From contig RSEH01000112.1 in assembly GCA_006503475.1 (NCBI GenBank), positions 62,001 through 126,000 of the forward strand: 64,000 nucleotides of DNA, given 5' to 3'. The first letter of the stretch is position 1. Each line of letters opens with the position of its first letter. The notes beneath the pieces were generated by a model. It had not been told where the DNA came from, did no database searches, and worked only from the letters and a program-made list of their open reading frames with translations. The position numbers and the translations under genes were made by a program. Below, piece by piece: positions 1-9,100 of the stretch. This DNA is from Stentor roeselii. Lineage: Eukaryota; Ciliophora; Heterotrichea; Heterotrichida; Stentoridae.

Positions 1-1
1 A

Positions 2-121
2 TTGTCGAAATCTTTTATTTTTTTGAATAGTTTTCAGGAAAATCAAGAATTTTTTACTGTTGCTGTGGATCAAAATGGAAGGTTTTCGGGGAATCATTTT
101 GAGTTTTGTTTTGGACAGTAG
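2..121 (+). CDS. 3' end of an unidentified gene (partial)
   Basis: An open frame enters from the left edge and runs 39 codons to a TAG stop. The visible residues end in NHFEFCFGQ and include a run like TVAVDQNGRF, which could be a beta-strand/turn. Downstream DNA turns G/T-rich on the + strand, as it does after other + strand genes here, which supports a genuine gene end. There is too little sequence to name a family, and a chance open frame cannot be excluded. Confidence 0.4.
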   Translation: MSKSFIFLNSFQENQEFFTVAVDQNGRFSGNHFEFCFGQ

Positions 122-983
122 TAAATTTGATATACATTTATTATTTAGTTTTATTTAAATCTCCTCTATTTTATAGAATCACTGATTTGGGAATTTATTG
201 ATTGCAGTTAAATAGTTTTTCTTAGGTTTTTTTATGTTTTTTTGGAGGATTATTTCAATTTAGAGGATTTTTTAAGTGTTTAATGTATCTGGCGACACTT
301 TGGTTGGGTAAAAGTTTTACTTAAAAATTAATCATAGACAATTTTTAGGAATTTTCTAGTGAAAAGTTCCGGTTTAGTAATTTAAATCAGTTGTTTAGGG
401 ATCATTTGAGTCTTTTGGATTGAATGTTAGAGAGACATTTTTTATATAATTTAAATCTTTTATATGTTTATAGGATCCTATTATATGATCAAAATTTAGA
501 TTTAGCTGTGTTAATGTTTAATTAAGTTCTAAAACCATAAAATGACAAAAAATTTAATTAAAGTGATCAAGAAATCTAAAAATTGATTTTATTCGATACT
601 AACCAGCAAGTAACTTAATCAAAATCAAGTGATTATGATAACGACATACAAATTTTTTATATATTTTTTTGTGCCTTAGATGATTATATGTCATAAAAAA
701 AATTTTGAAATTTTAGTTTCTTATGATACTGAAGACATATTTAATTTTTCCCCACCTATACAAAATGATTAAGATTTATATAAGATGATGACTCTAATAA
801 CCCTAACACTAATAAATTATTTCTATCTCAAATAAATCATTAAGTTACTATTTAGATTTAATTATACAACCAATATTCTTACATTAGCATTATTTTATAT
901 GATCTTTTCACGAAATATTCTGTATTATAAGCATTTAAACTTCACCCTTCATAGTATTCCAAATAAATCCTAAAATATTAAAC
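122..983. other. intergenic, nothing recognised
   Basis: AT-rich spacer between the end of the left-edge gene and the 3' end of the glutaminyl cyclase gene. The first 200 bases are G/T-rich on the + strand. I see no open frame of note, no tRNA-like fold and no clear repeat. Confidence 0.5.
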
Positions 984-1781
984 CTAACGCAGCCTTGGGT
1001 TTTTATCCTGTTCATGATCGAATGAAATCTCGATTTCATAAATATTCTGCCAATTTTTACCTGTGACGAAAATTCTTTCATCAAAAACAGCAATTCCATT
1101 GAGGACAAACCCTGCAAACCAACTGACATTTTCATTTTTTTCTAGATCGCTTAGGTTGATCCACCCCAAGACCTTTCCATCACTCGGGCTAATCCTTGCA
1201 ACAAACTTAGAAAAATAAACATTTGCCCAGATCTCTCCATCAACCCATTCCAATTCATTTAAATTATGAATATTGGAGTTGAGACTTTTAACCTCGACTG
1301 ATTCCACAACTTCAAAATTTTCAGGATCGACTTTGAACAACTTAGAGCTTCCATCAGTGACATAAAGCCAAGTCCCATCATTGCAAAGGCCCCATCCAGA
1401 GGAGATCTCAGAAGGCAACTTGAGAGTTCGAAGAAGATTCAAAGACTTTGAATAAACATAAACATCTCGCTCCTGCCAAGTCAGTTGAAAGATTTCATCA
1501 TTCAGAATCGTCAGGCCTTCGCCGAAGGCTGAAGTTGGAAGAGGAATCTCTTGAAGCTTTTCCATTGAAGGGAAGGAGTAGGACTGCAACTTACTTTCAC
1601 CGTATTGGCCTGTTGACTGGTAAAGTTGACCTGATGAGTCGAATTCTAAACCTTGACTGAGTAGGACTTACGTGTAGTCTGACTTGCCGTGAGGGTATTT
1701 TTCTTTGATTGAGTACTTGTAGATTGGAACGGAAGAGGCTGTGATTGATAAGTACATCGTGATTAGACTGAAATAAAGCAT
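984..1781 (-). CDS. secreted glutaminyl-peptide cyclotransferase (beta-propeller type), one 15-nt intron
   Basis: Glutaminyl cyclases turn N-terminal glutamine of peptides into pyroglutamate in the secretory pathway. This matches the plant/bacterial beta-propeller type (glutamine cyclotransferase family, PF05096), not the animal zinc type. The start at 1781 opens with a hydrophobic signal-like stretch (MLYFSLITMYLSITASS), then PHGKSDYTQGLEFD and YQSTGQYGES, the family's opening signature, and later NELEWVDGEIWANVYFS and GWINLSDL. The frame is broken unless a 15-nt intron at 1657-1671 (GTAAG...CAG, A at position 10) is removed; removal restores the signature exactly. The predicted protein has 260 residues, near the usual length. 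Stop is TAG. Confidence 0.9.
1657..1671 (-). other. 15-nt spliceosomal intron in the glutaminyl cyclase gene
   Basis: GTAAGTCCTACTCAG on the minus strand. It contains an in-frame TAA, and its removal joins ...SDYT to QGLEF in one frame. A is at position 10 after a pyrimidine. Confidence 0.92.
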
Positions 1782-2829
1782 TTATTTTGGAGGTTTGAAT
1801 TAGATTAGATTTTGGAAAGGGATTTATTAACAATATTTTCATGGAATTTTATGGGGTGAAAGAATATCAGTTATTTCATTGTTCTTTTAAGTTCTGAAGT
1901 TTTGATTTGCAAAATTGTGATTTTAGATGTAGAATATTTATTTTATTAGGAAATTTGAAGATGCTCTCTGATTCGACTTTGAAATAACTGGATGTTAATC
2001 ACTTTGATTCATATCGACTAATAAAACCTGAATCTATAGGTTTTATTAATTTTTCAAGTTTTTAAGTTAAATTAAGGAATTAACTTGGTTTTTATTATGG
2101 AAAGTAATGAGTGAAGAGTGGACAGAAATAGTGTCCATGACTCAGATTCCCACAAATAAAATTATCAAAAGCTAAAAGTGATATATATGAATTAACCCGA
2201 AGTCAAAAATAGGGGTAAAATAATTGTTACTGAATATTTAGTTACCAAGTATGAATTCCTTTATATATAAAATTACTTATCATTTGAAATTATTAATCCA
2301 TTTGAATAAAAGTGATTAAATACTCATAATTTCCATCTATTTATATATTAAACCATAAACTTATCATCCAAAAACCTTGAAAGAAGAATGTTAGATCCCT
2401 CCTAAATCAATCATATACTTAACTAAAAATTAAGAAGATAATTAATTTCTTATTTTAAAGATAAAACTGGTTTACTTTGGGACACAGCAGTAAAATTATT
2501 GATCTTGCTAACTTCAAAATCCTTTAAGTAAACTAAAATAATTTTATCACTTAGATATATTCTAATTCAATTGTCTTAAGTTAGCTGAACAAAAAAAAAC
2601 AGAAGTTTACCAAGAAATTCAATTTAGAAATAATATTTCTGGGTTAAAGATTCAATGTGTCTCAATTTTTCATATTAAAAAATCGATTAGATATAAGAAA
2701 TTATTTCGAATGAATCCTTAAATGACTAGTAAAAACAACCTAAAACCAATTTTGAGAATCGTTTATCTCTATTAAAATAAACTTAAAAACCAAGTGGAAA
2801 TAACAAAATGCCAGTTCATTCCTAAATAA
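1782..2829. other. intergenic, nothing recognised
   Basis: AT-rich spacer between the divergent glutaminyl cyclase and STPGR-protein genes. At about 1 kb it is long for this compact flank. No convincing coding frame or RNA gene was seen. Confidence 0.5.
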
Positions 2830-4164
2830 ATGGACCGATTCCTAAAAATTATCGAAAAAGCACCTCCTAATAAGTCAACAAATACATTTGAGCACTGCAA
2901 GTCTTTAATTAAAGAAGCAGACAAGATGCTTTCTGATATGACAACCCCCAAAAAAACCTCAATAAATTCAGCCCGATACGAAAAATTGCTTCCATCCAGC
3001 TTTTTAAATGCTCTCGAAACCTTAAAAAGCCGCGTCAAGTCCAACAACAGCTTCAAAGTCAAAAGATTCATCACCCCTTCCCTAAAACAATCGGAAAAAA
3101 TCGGTCCAGGTTACTACAACACAGAAAAGCCATCAATTCGTCCTTTCCTAACAACACAAAAACTCAACTCAAATTCCTTCATATCGAATTCTCCAAGATC
3201 AAAAACTCCAGATTTCATAAAAAAAAACAAAAATCAGCTGATCAGAGGAAATTTTTCGATTCAACATAACCTAAAAGTAGCAATTTCCAAACAAAAACGT
3301 CTTCAAGAACATGAAAAACTGTTAAAACATCAAAAAGAAACCTTTTTATCTAAAAACGACCGATTTCAACGATCAAAAATAAAGAAACTTGAAAAACTTT
3401 GCAAATTTTCCGCAACTTTACTCGTTCTCTGCTCATTCAGTTTCCACTTCAAAGCGCGGGTTGACTACCAAAAGGTAATTTTTACAAAGAAACTCAAAAT
3501 TCGGTCGAGGTACCTTCTTCGTTGGCTTGCAAATCTTTTACTTGTCGCTGGAAAAATCCAAAGAAAAGCAAGAGCATTGAGAAAAAGACTTACAAGTCAA
3601 AAAATCAATGTTCTTTGCCAACCTTTTCAAAAGTTTTTAACAAAAAAAAGATCTTTAATGGCTCTGGTCTTGGCTGAATCTTTTCGCATGAGTTGTTGGA
3701 CTATGATTTTAAATAAGTGGATTTTTTTGATTAAGAAAATACAGAAAAACTTTAGAAATTTTCAAAAAGTGCAAAAAAATCGAGTTTTTATGGTTTTGAA
3801 ATGTTTTGAACAGAGAAAATTTGAAGGGTCGAAAGTTTGGAATAATTTTATGGATGATGAAAGGTTTGAGTTAGTTAAATGTTTTTTGCAGAGAATTTTA
3901 AGGGAAAAGGTCAGGAGGAAGGGATCTAGAGCGAAAACTTTTAAAGATCGGGGATTCACTTTTGTTTGTCAAAGTGAATATTTTGAGGGGAAAAGTAAAA
4001 AAATTGGGAAAAATTTGAACCTTTTTTCACAGAAAGAAAAAATTTTTAAAGGGTTGGAAGAGTTTTGTTTAACTGCTGAAGGAAAATCTGTGATTAGGAA
4101 AATTCATGTTTCTAAAAACTTGAAAATGTTTAAAAAGGAGAGGAAAGGTTTGCAAGGTGATTGA
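2830..4164 (+). CDS. basic STPGR/SHIPPO-motif protein, probably ciliary
   Basis: A 444-residue, Lys/Arg/Ser/Phe-rich protein. Near residue 94 it has IGPGYYNTE, which fits the sperm-tail PG-rich (STPGR/SHIPPO) motif found in proteins attached to ciliary microtubules. The middle and C-terminal parts are very basic and probably helical, with repeated WxxFxxK-like patches (residues 230-330). The start ATG has AAATAA just before it. The gene ends in TGA, the only intact gene in this window clearly ending in that codon. A possible in-frame 15-nt intron lies at 3475-3489; without it the protein would be five residues shorter. Function is inferred from one motif only. Confidence 0.65.
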   Translation: MDRFLKIIEKAPPNKSTNTFEHCKSLIKEADKMLSDMTTPKKTSINSARYEKLLPSSFLNALETLKSRVKSNNSFKVKRFITPSLKQSEKIGPGYYNTEKPSIRPFLTTQKLNSNSFISNSPRSKTPDFIKKNKNQLIRGNFSIQHNLKVAISKQKRLQEHEKLLKHQKETFLSKNDRFQRSKIKKLEKLCKFSATLLVLCSFSFHFKARVDYQKVIFTKKLKIRSRYLLRWLANLLLVAGKIQRKARALRKRLTSQKINVLCQPFQKFLTKKRSLMALVLAESFRMSCWTMILNKWIFLIKKIQKNFRNFQKVQKNRVFMVLKCFEQRKFEGSKVWNNFMDDERFELVKCFLQRILREKVRRKGSRAKTFKDRGFTFVCQSEYFEGKSKKIGKNLNLFSQKEKIFKGLEEFCLTAEGKSVIRKIHVSKNLKMFKKERKGLQGD

Positions 4165-4353
4165 TATAAATATGCTGTAGAATTATATTTTATTGAACTA
4201 TTGTATGTTTATTTTAAATGATGTAATGAACTCTTTACTTTCTACCCTAGTAAAATTTCCATATTCCTAAATCAATCATCTACCAAAACTCTCTCAAAAA
4301 TCCAAACCTTCCTCAAACCTCTTATTTCAATTCAAAAACTCCTCCAATGATAA

Positions 4354-5613
4354 ATGTCATCCAATTCCTTGCCTTCTACTCGCTTAAAACTGAGCTCGAA
4401 ATTTTCCTCAATTCCCGAAATCCTTCCATCTTCAACCCGAGCCTCAAAAAACCAATCAGTTTTAACTCAATCTTCTCTTCTCCAAAGCAAGACCTTCAAC
4501 AAGTCAACCATGCTAAAAGACGCCGACTCTTATTTTCCTTCCTGGCTATTAAAAAGAGAAGACTTTCAGAAGTTTCTCTCTGATGACGAAAGTTGCCCTG
4601 AAGAGTTTTTGTCTTCAGCTTTGAAGCCGGTGGACCTGAGGACTGCGAATGACCTTTACTTTATTGTCAATTGGTTCAAAAAATGTAGAATCACGAAACA
4701 TTTGAAAGAATTTTCTCTTGTCAAGATCGCCAAAGGTCTGGAAATTTTAAATGTGAAAAAAGGAAAAGTTTTTGGATGTCAGGAAATTGGAACACTTACG
4801 ATGGTTGTGAAGGGAAGGATCGGAATTTATAAGGAAAAGAAGAAAATTGGAATAGTTGCACCGAGGATGGCTGTTCAGTCTAGTATTTGTTTTAAGAGGG
4901 ATGATGTGGGGAAAGCCTTTAAAGCACTGACTGATGCGATTTTAGTTAAAACTACGGGAGATGATGTGAAAACTCTGCTCTTTTCTCAAGATTCCAAATC
5001 CTACTCAGAAAGTTTGAAACTACTAAAATCCCTGAAATTTTTTTCCTTAATCCCATCATCAAAACTTCAGATATTCTGCGAAAACCTATCAAAGCAATAT
5101 TTTTCCGAAAACGAGTTAATCTACCAAGAGTCAGAAGATTCAAGTTACTTTTTCCTCATTAAAAGCGGAGAGGTCCACTTGGAAAAAAGGCTGACATTAA
5201 CAAATAAGCACAATCTTCCAATACGCAAAATCTTAATAACGAAAAAGCACTACAACTTTACAGTCTCTTCCCTCGGACCAGGGGACGTTTTCGGTCTAGA
5301 AGAGTCGATAAACAACAAAAGCTACGCGTTTAGCGCTTCAAGTTACTTAAAATCAACAATTTTCGCATTTCCTAAATATCTGTTATTCGAAGTTCTTAAT
5401 GAAAAAGAGCTTTCAGGTGTTAAATTGCAATTTGAGTCCTGCAATTCAAGTAAAGATTTTAAAAAACGTATGAAAATTTCAATTTCTTCTAGCTTGCAAA
5501 GAATGAAAACTGTAATCGAAATTACTGAATGTCCTGATAGTTCAGACCGCGGAATTGTTAAGAAACGGACTTGGGATGTGGGTGCAGACTGTTCAACCCA
5601 AATACCTAAATAG
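4354..5613 (+). CDS. cyclic-nucleotide-binding-fold protein (probably ligand-degenerate)
   Basis: A 419-residue protein. The C-terminal half (about residues 235-360) has a cNMP-binding fold: FFSLIPSSKLQIFCENL, then YFSENELIYQESEDSSYFFLIKSGEVHLEK, then LGPGDVFGLEES. A weaker copy (VVKGRIGIYKEKKKIG) sits at about 148-165, suggesting a tandem pair as in PKA regulatory subunits. The phosphate-binding cassette is abnormal: after GLEESINNKSYAFSAS the Arg that contacts the cyclic phosphate in PKA/EPAC is missing, so binding of cAMP or cGMP is doubtful. The N-terminal 65 residues are Ser-rich and unstructured. It is preceded by about 90 bases of C/A-rich, G-poor leader. Stop is TAG. Confidence 0.75.
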   Translation: MSSNSLPSTRLKLSSKFSSIPEILPSSTRASKNQSVLTQSSLLQSKTFNKSTMLKDADSYFPSWLLKREDFQKFLSDDESCPEEFLSSALKPVDLRTANDLYFIVNWFKKCRITKHLKEFSLVKIAKGLEILNVKKGKVFGCQEIGTLTMVVKGRIGIYKEKKKIGIVAPRMAVQSSICFKRDDVGKAFKALTDAILVKTTGDDVKTLLFSQDSKSYSESLKLLKSLKFFSLIPSSKLQIFCENLSKQYFSENELIYQESEDSSYFFLIKSGEVHLEKRLTLTNKHNLPIRKILITKKHYNFTVSSLGPGDVFGLEESINNKSYAFSASSYLKSTIFAFPKYLLFEVLNEKELSGVKLQFESCNSSKDFKKRMKISISSSLQRMKTVIEITECPDSSDRGIVKKRTWDVGADCSTQIPK

Positions 5614-5684
5614 TTTCAGAACATATCAAATTCCAATAAATCTCTTCAATTCCAGCATAATTTAACCTATTTCTAAATAATACA

Positions 5685-8600
5685 TTAATTGAACAATTCA
5701 GGACTAACTATCTGAGGCACATGTCCAGCTTCTCCACTAAAAGCGAATCCCGTATGAGGAACATAAAACTCTTCTAAAGTCTTCCTATTCTGAAGTTTCT
5801 CATCATCAGAAGTCTCCCTCACATGATGCACAAGTCGTTTATCCTTCTTGCTAATCTGGCTAAGAACCGGCGAAAGTAAAAAATTGATAACAATCGAAAG
5901 TACTCCAGCCAGATACGTATTCGGGTTGATCATCATTCGAAAAGTACTTCCTCTACTATCATAATTATCAAACAGCAAACTGATTGGAATGACTTCAGTA
6001 AGAACCCAAGCAAATACAAAATAACTTAAAGAGCATAAAAAACATGCACAAATAATAACCCAGAACTGAACATGACAAAGAAAAACGACCTTCAAATTAA
6101 CCGTCACAACAATCACAGCGAAAATCACTTCAGAAGCCACCCACATGTCATCCATTTTCCCAAAATCCTTATCTCCAGAAGTAGAACAAATAGAAAAAAT
6201 ACAAACTGAAAGTACCACTAAACCTTGAACAGCTCCTTCCAAGATCCAAGTCCAAAAAACCTTAGAAGTGAAATTTTTAGAAGCAGAAGATTTCCAGTCC
6301 TCAAAATCATCTTCAAGTCTATTGAGACTCGCTTTTCTATCAAGAATCGCATAGAGACAAATAGGATGAGCAGCGAATAGAATGTTAAACATTTGATAGC
6401 TCCACATATTATAAAGTTCTTGCCCTGAATACGCTGAAAACACGCCATAATAAAACAAAGGAAGTGTCACCAGCACATTTTTGTAGAAATTAAAACAAAT
6501 CAACTCTGAATTCCGCCTGTTGCACTCCCGTCCATGCACGAAAAGAAGTCGCTTTAAATAAGAAAATTGACCAATCGAGTAGTCCGATGCTCTCACCGCC
6601 TGCTGGCCTTCCACCCCGGCGATACCTACACCAATATGCCCTTCACAAATCATATTAACATCATTCGCGCCATCTCCAATGCTTAAAGTCCTTGACTCTA
6701 AATTACTTCTCTTGACAAGTCCAACAATTTCCGCTTTCTGTTGAGGACTGACTCGACATGCAAGGACAACTTCGCATTTTTCAGCGATTTTTAAAAAATC
6801 CATTGAAAGGTCTGACTTTTGAATTTTTGCCAAGGCTTCTCCTGAGACTATTAAAGCGAATTTCATTCCTTCTAATGAAAGAGTTTCTGAAGCTTTTCTC
6901 ATTTCTTGTCGAATTTCATGAGTTTTGTGAGATTGGACTGAAACTCTAAGAATTTCTTGATTTAAGAGTCCGCAGGCGAAGCCGATGTTGACTGCTGTTT
7001 CGATTTTATCCCCTGTTAACACCCAGATCTTTATGTCGGCTTGTTTGAGCGAGTTGATTGTTTCAGTGACTTGGCTTTGAAGCTTGTCTTCAATTGCTGT
7101 CGCTCCGACGAGGACTAAGTCGGCTTCGAGTTCGTCTTCGAGTGAAGCGGTTTTTTCGTCTTTTGTTTTTAGGTCGAGATGAGCGTCGTCGTATTGAGAT
7201 TTCCAGAGTTTGTAGTCGGATTCTTTTAGGTCTTTAAAGGCTAGGACTAATGTGCGAAGACCTTCTTGGGCGTAGGACTCTAGGTGATGCCATGTCGCGC
7301 TTTGGATTGATGATGGTAACAGACGGGGACGCAGGATTGAATCAGCTCCTTTGCAGATTAAACGGAGTTTACCGTCTGGGAACTTGCAGATTACTGACAT
7401 TCTTTTACGGTCACTAGTGAATTCAATAATATCCAACACCCTAACACCCAAATTCTTTCCAAAAACCTTCAAAGTCAAAAAACTATCATCCCTATTCAAA
7501 AACTCTACCCCAAAGTACTTAGCAGCATTAACCAAAGCCAGTTCATCAGGCGAGCTCGCATGATACTCAAGTCCATTTTCATTAACCTGTGAAATAATAG
7601 TATGACAACAAGCAAGAAAAACCAAAAACTCAACATTTTCCTGAGGTTGAAACATCTGATCAACAAAATCAACACTTTCAGGTTTATTCTCTAAAATTCT
7701 CAAATCAGTTCCAAAGCTATTCCCAGCGACAGACATTTTCCTGAATTCCATAACATTACAAGTCAAAGTTCCAGTCTTATCCGAAAAAACATGAGTGATC
7801 AACCCGAGTTCTTCATTTAAATTCGACGACTGAACAACAGCAGGAATATCATTTCCTTCATAATAAAGTTTCAAGTCATTAGAAATAAGAAAAGCTTGCA
7901 CATATCGAACCATTTCAAGAGTCACTAAAAGAGAAATAGGGACGAAATTCGTTAAAAGTAACATCCAAGTAAAAAACGAGTTAAAAAACTGGAAAAGGAC
8001 TGAAACTGATGATAACTCCAGGTAGACCTGCACCTTATCCCTAGACGACGAGTACCACATCGAATAATAAACTGCAGCGAAAACACATAAAAACACCTGA
8101 AGTAAAAAAATATGAATAATTTCTCGATTCATTTGTTTTTCTAGTTTCGCTGATTTATGACGAGCCTTCGGCGAGTTAAGCATGATTTTCGTTTCATGTC
8201 CAGTATAAATAACAAGTCCTACAACCCACTCAGTATTCTTAAGCGAGCTTCCTCTAAGCAAGAACTGTTTATACCCAAGAGGAACACATTTTTTCCCCAT
8301 ATTCATCAGTCCTTCAAAGTGATAAATAAAAGAATTAGCCTCAGGACATTTGACTTTAGCTCGAATTTCATCAAGTCTTGCTTCAAACTCGAAAAATATC
8401 TGAGTTTCTTTCTGGGCGAGTTTATGTTTCAAGTTCGTTTCACCGTCTAAATTTTTAGTTTCGATATAACAGATGCCTGTCGGTTCACTTGAGGAAATAA
8501 GGATCAGATCAGCTGGAAAGTACTCATTTTGCATTACTTTCACCATGTCGCCCACTTGGATCTCTGACCACTTCACCTTGACCCAGTCACGTGAGACTCG

Positions 8601-8993
8601 CTTTAAAGAAAGGTTGTTGTTTTCGTCTTTGTCTGAGGCTTTTCGCTTCAGGTCTTCCAGAAGGTCCTTCAGAGAACTGAACAAAATCACGATGATTAAA
8701 GGAAGAAGAAGGTTTGGAATTCCATCTGAGACTGATATTGAAGGAATCGCTTGTAAGACTGAAACTAGAAGAAAGTAAATGTTTGAGATCTTTTTGAACT
8801 GCTGGAAAATACTCATTGGAAGGAAGTTTAAAGTGGTGTATTTGCTTGTACAGACCTTGTTTGAGATAAATGTTGAAGGGTGGGTCGAAGGAAGGATTAA
8901 GTCGCGTTGCTTTGTGACTAATGCGGATGTTCTTCTTTCATTTTCACTTTCTAGTAAATGTGAATTCATTTGGAAGAAGTTTATTAGAGGCAT
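5685..8993 (-). CDS. P4-type ATPase (phospholipid flippase)
   Basis: An 1102-residue phospholipid-transporting ATPase that would move aminophospholipids to the cytosolic leaflet. All hallmarks are present: KYTTLNFLPMSIFQQF and NIYFLLVSVLQAIP near TM1-2, the P4-specific TNLDGETNLK actuator loop (here ETKNLDGETNLK), the phosphorylation loop DKTGTLTCN with Asp405, the nucleotide domain KGADS, and the hinge GDGANDVNMI near residue 772 followed by VGIAGVEGQQAVRASDYSIGQF. Ten hydrophobic spans are expected, with the last six after residue 800. Length is normal for the family. No intron is needed. It is tail-to-tail with the cNMP-fold gene (71 bp apart). The start at 8993 is the first ATG; Met9 is an alternative. 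Stop is TAA. Confidence 0.95.
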   Translation of the reverse strand: MPLINFFQMNSHLLESENERRTSALVTKQRDLILPSTHPSTFISNKVCTSKYTTLNFLPMSIFQQFKKISNIYFLLVSVLQAIPSISVSDGIPNLLLPLIIVILFSSLKDLLEDLKRKASDKDENNNLSLKRVSRDWVKVKWSEIQVGDMVKVMQNEYFPADLILISSSEPTGICYIETKNLDGETNLKHKLAQKETQIFFEFEARLDEIRAKVKCPEANSFIYHFEGLMNMGKKCVPLGYKQFLLRGSSLKNTEWVVGLVIYTGHETKIMLNSPKARHKSAKLEKQMNREIIHIFLLQVFLCVFAAVYYSMWYSSSRDKVQVYLELSSVSVLFQFFNSFFTWMLLLTNFVPISLLVTLEMVRYVQAFLISNDLKLYYEGNDIPAVVQSSNLNEELGLITHVFSDKTGTLTCNVMEFRKMSVAGNSFGTDLRILENKPESVDFVDQMFQPQENVEFLVFLACCHTIISQVNENGLEYHASSPDELALVNAAKYFGVEFLNRDDSFLTLKVFGKNLGVRVLDIIEFTSDRKRMSVICKFPDGKLRLICKGADSILRPRLLPSSIQSATWHHLESYAQEGLRTLVLAFKDLKESDYKLWKSQYDDAHLDLKTKDEKTASLEDELEADLVLVGATAIEDKLQSQVTETINSLKQADIKIWVLTGDKIETAVNIGFACGLLNQEILRVSVQSHKTHEIRQEMRKASETLSLEGMKFALIVSGEALAKIQKSDLSMDFLKIAEKCEVVLACRVSPQQKAEIVGLVKRSNLESRTLSIGDGANDVNMICEGHIGVGIAGVEGQQAVRASDYSIGQFSYLKRLLFVHGRECNRRNSELICFNFYKNVLVTLPLFYYGVFSAYSGQELYNMWSYQMFNILFAAHPICLYAILDRKASLNRLEDDFEDWKSSASKNFTSKVFWTWILEGAVQGLVVLSVCIFSICSTSGDKDFGKMDDMWVASEVIFAVIVVTVNLKVVFLCHVQFWVIICACFLCSLSYFVFAWVLTEVIPISLLFDNYDSRGSTFRMMINPNTYLAGVLSIVINFLLSPVLSQISKKDKRLVHHVRETSDDEKLQNRKTLEEFYVPHTGFAFSGEAGHVPQIVSPELFN

Positions 8994-9100
8994 GATTAAC
9001 TTAGACTATTGGAAGTCGTTACTCAATAGATAAAGATTAGAGAATAAAAGGTTTTGGATTATGAATTATCTGGTTTCATTATTCTTTAATTACTCTTAAA

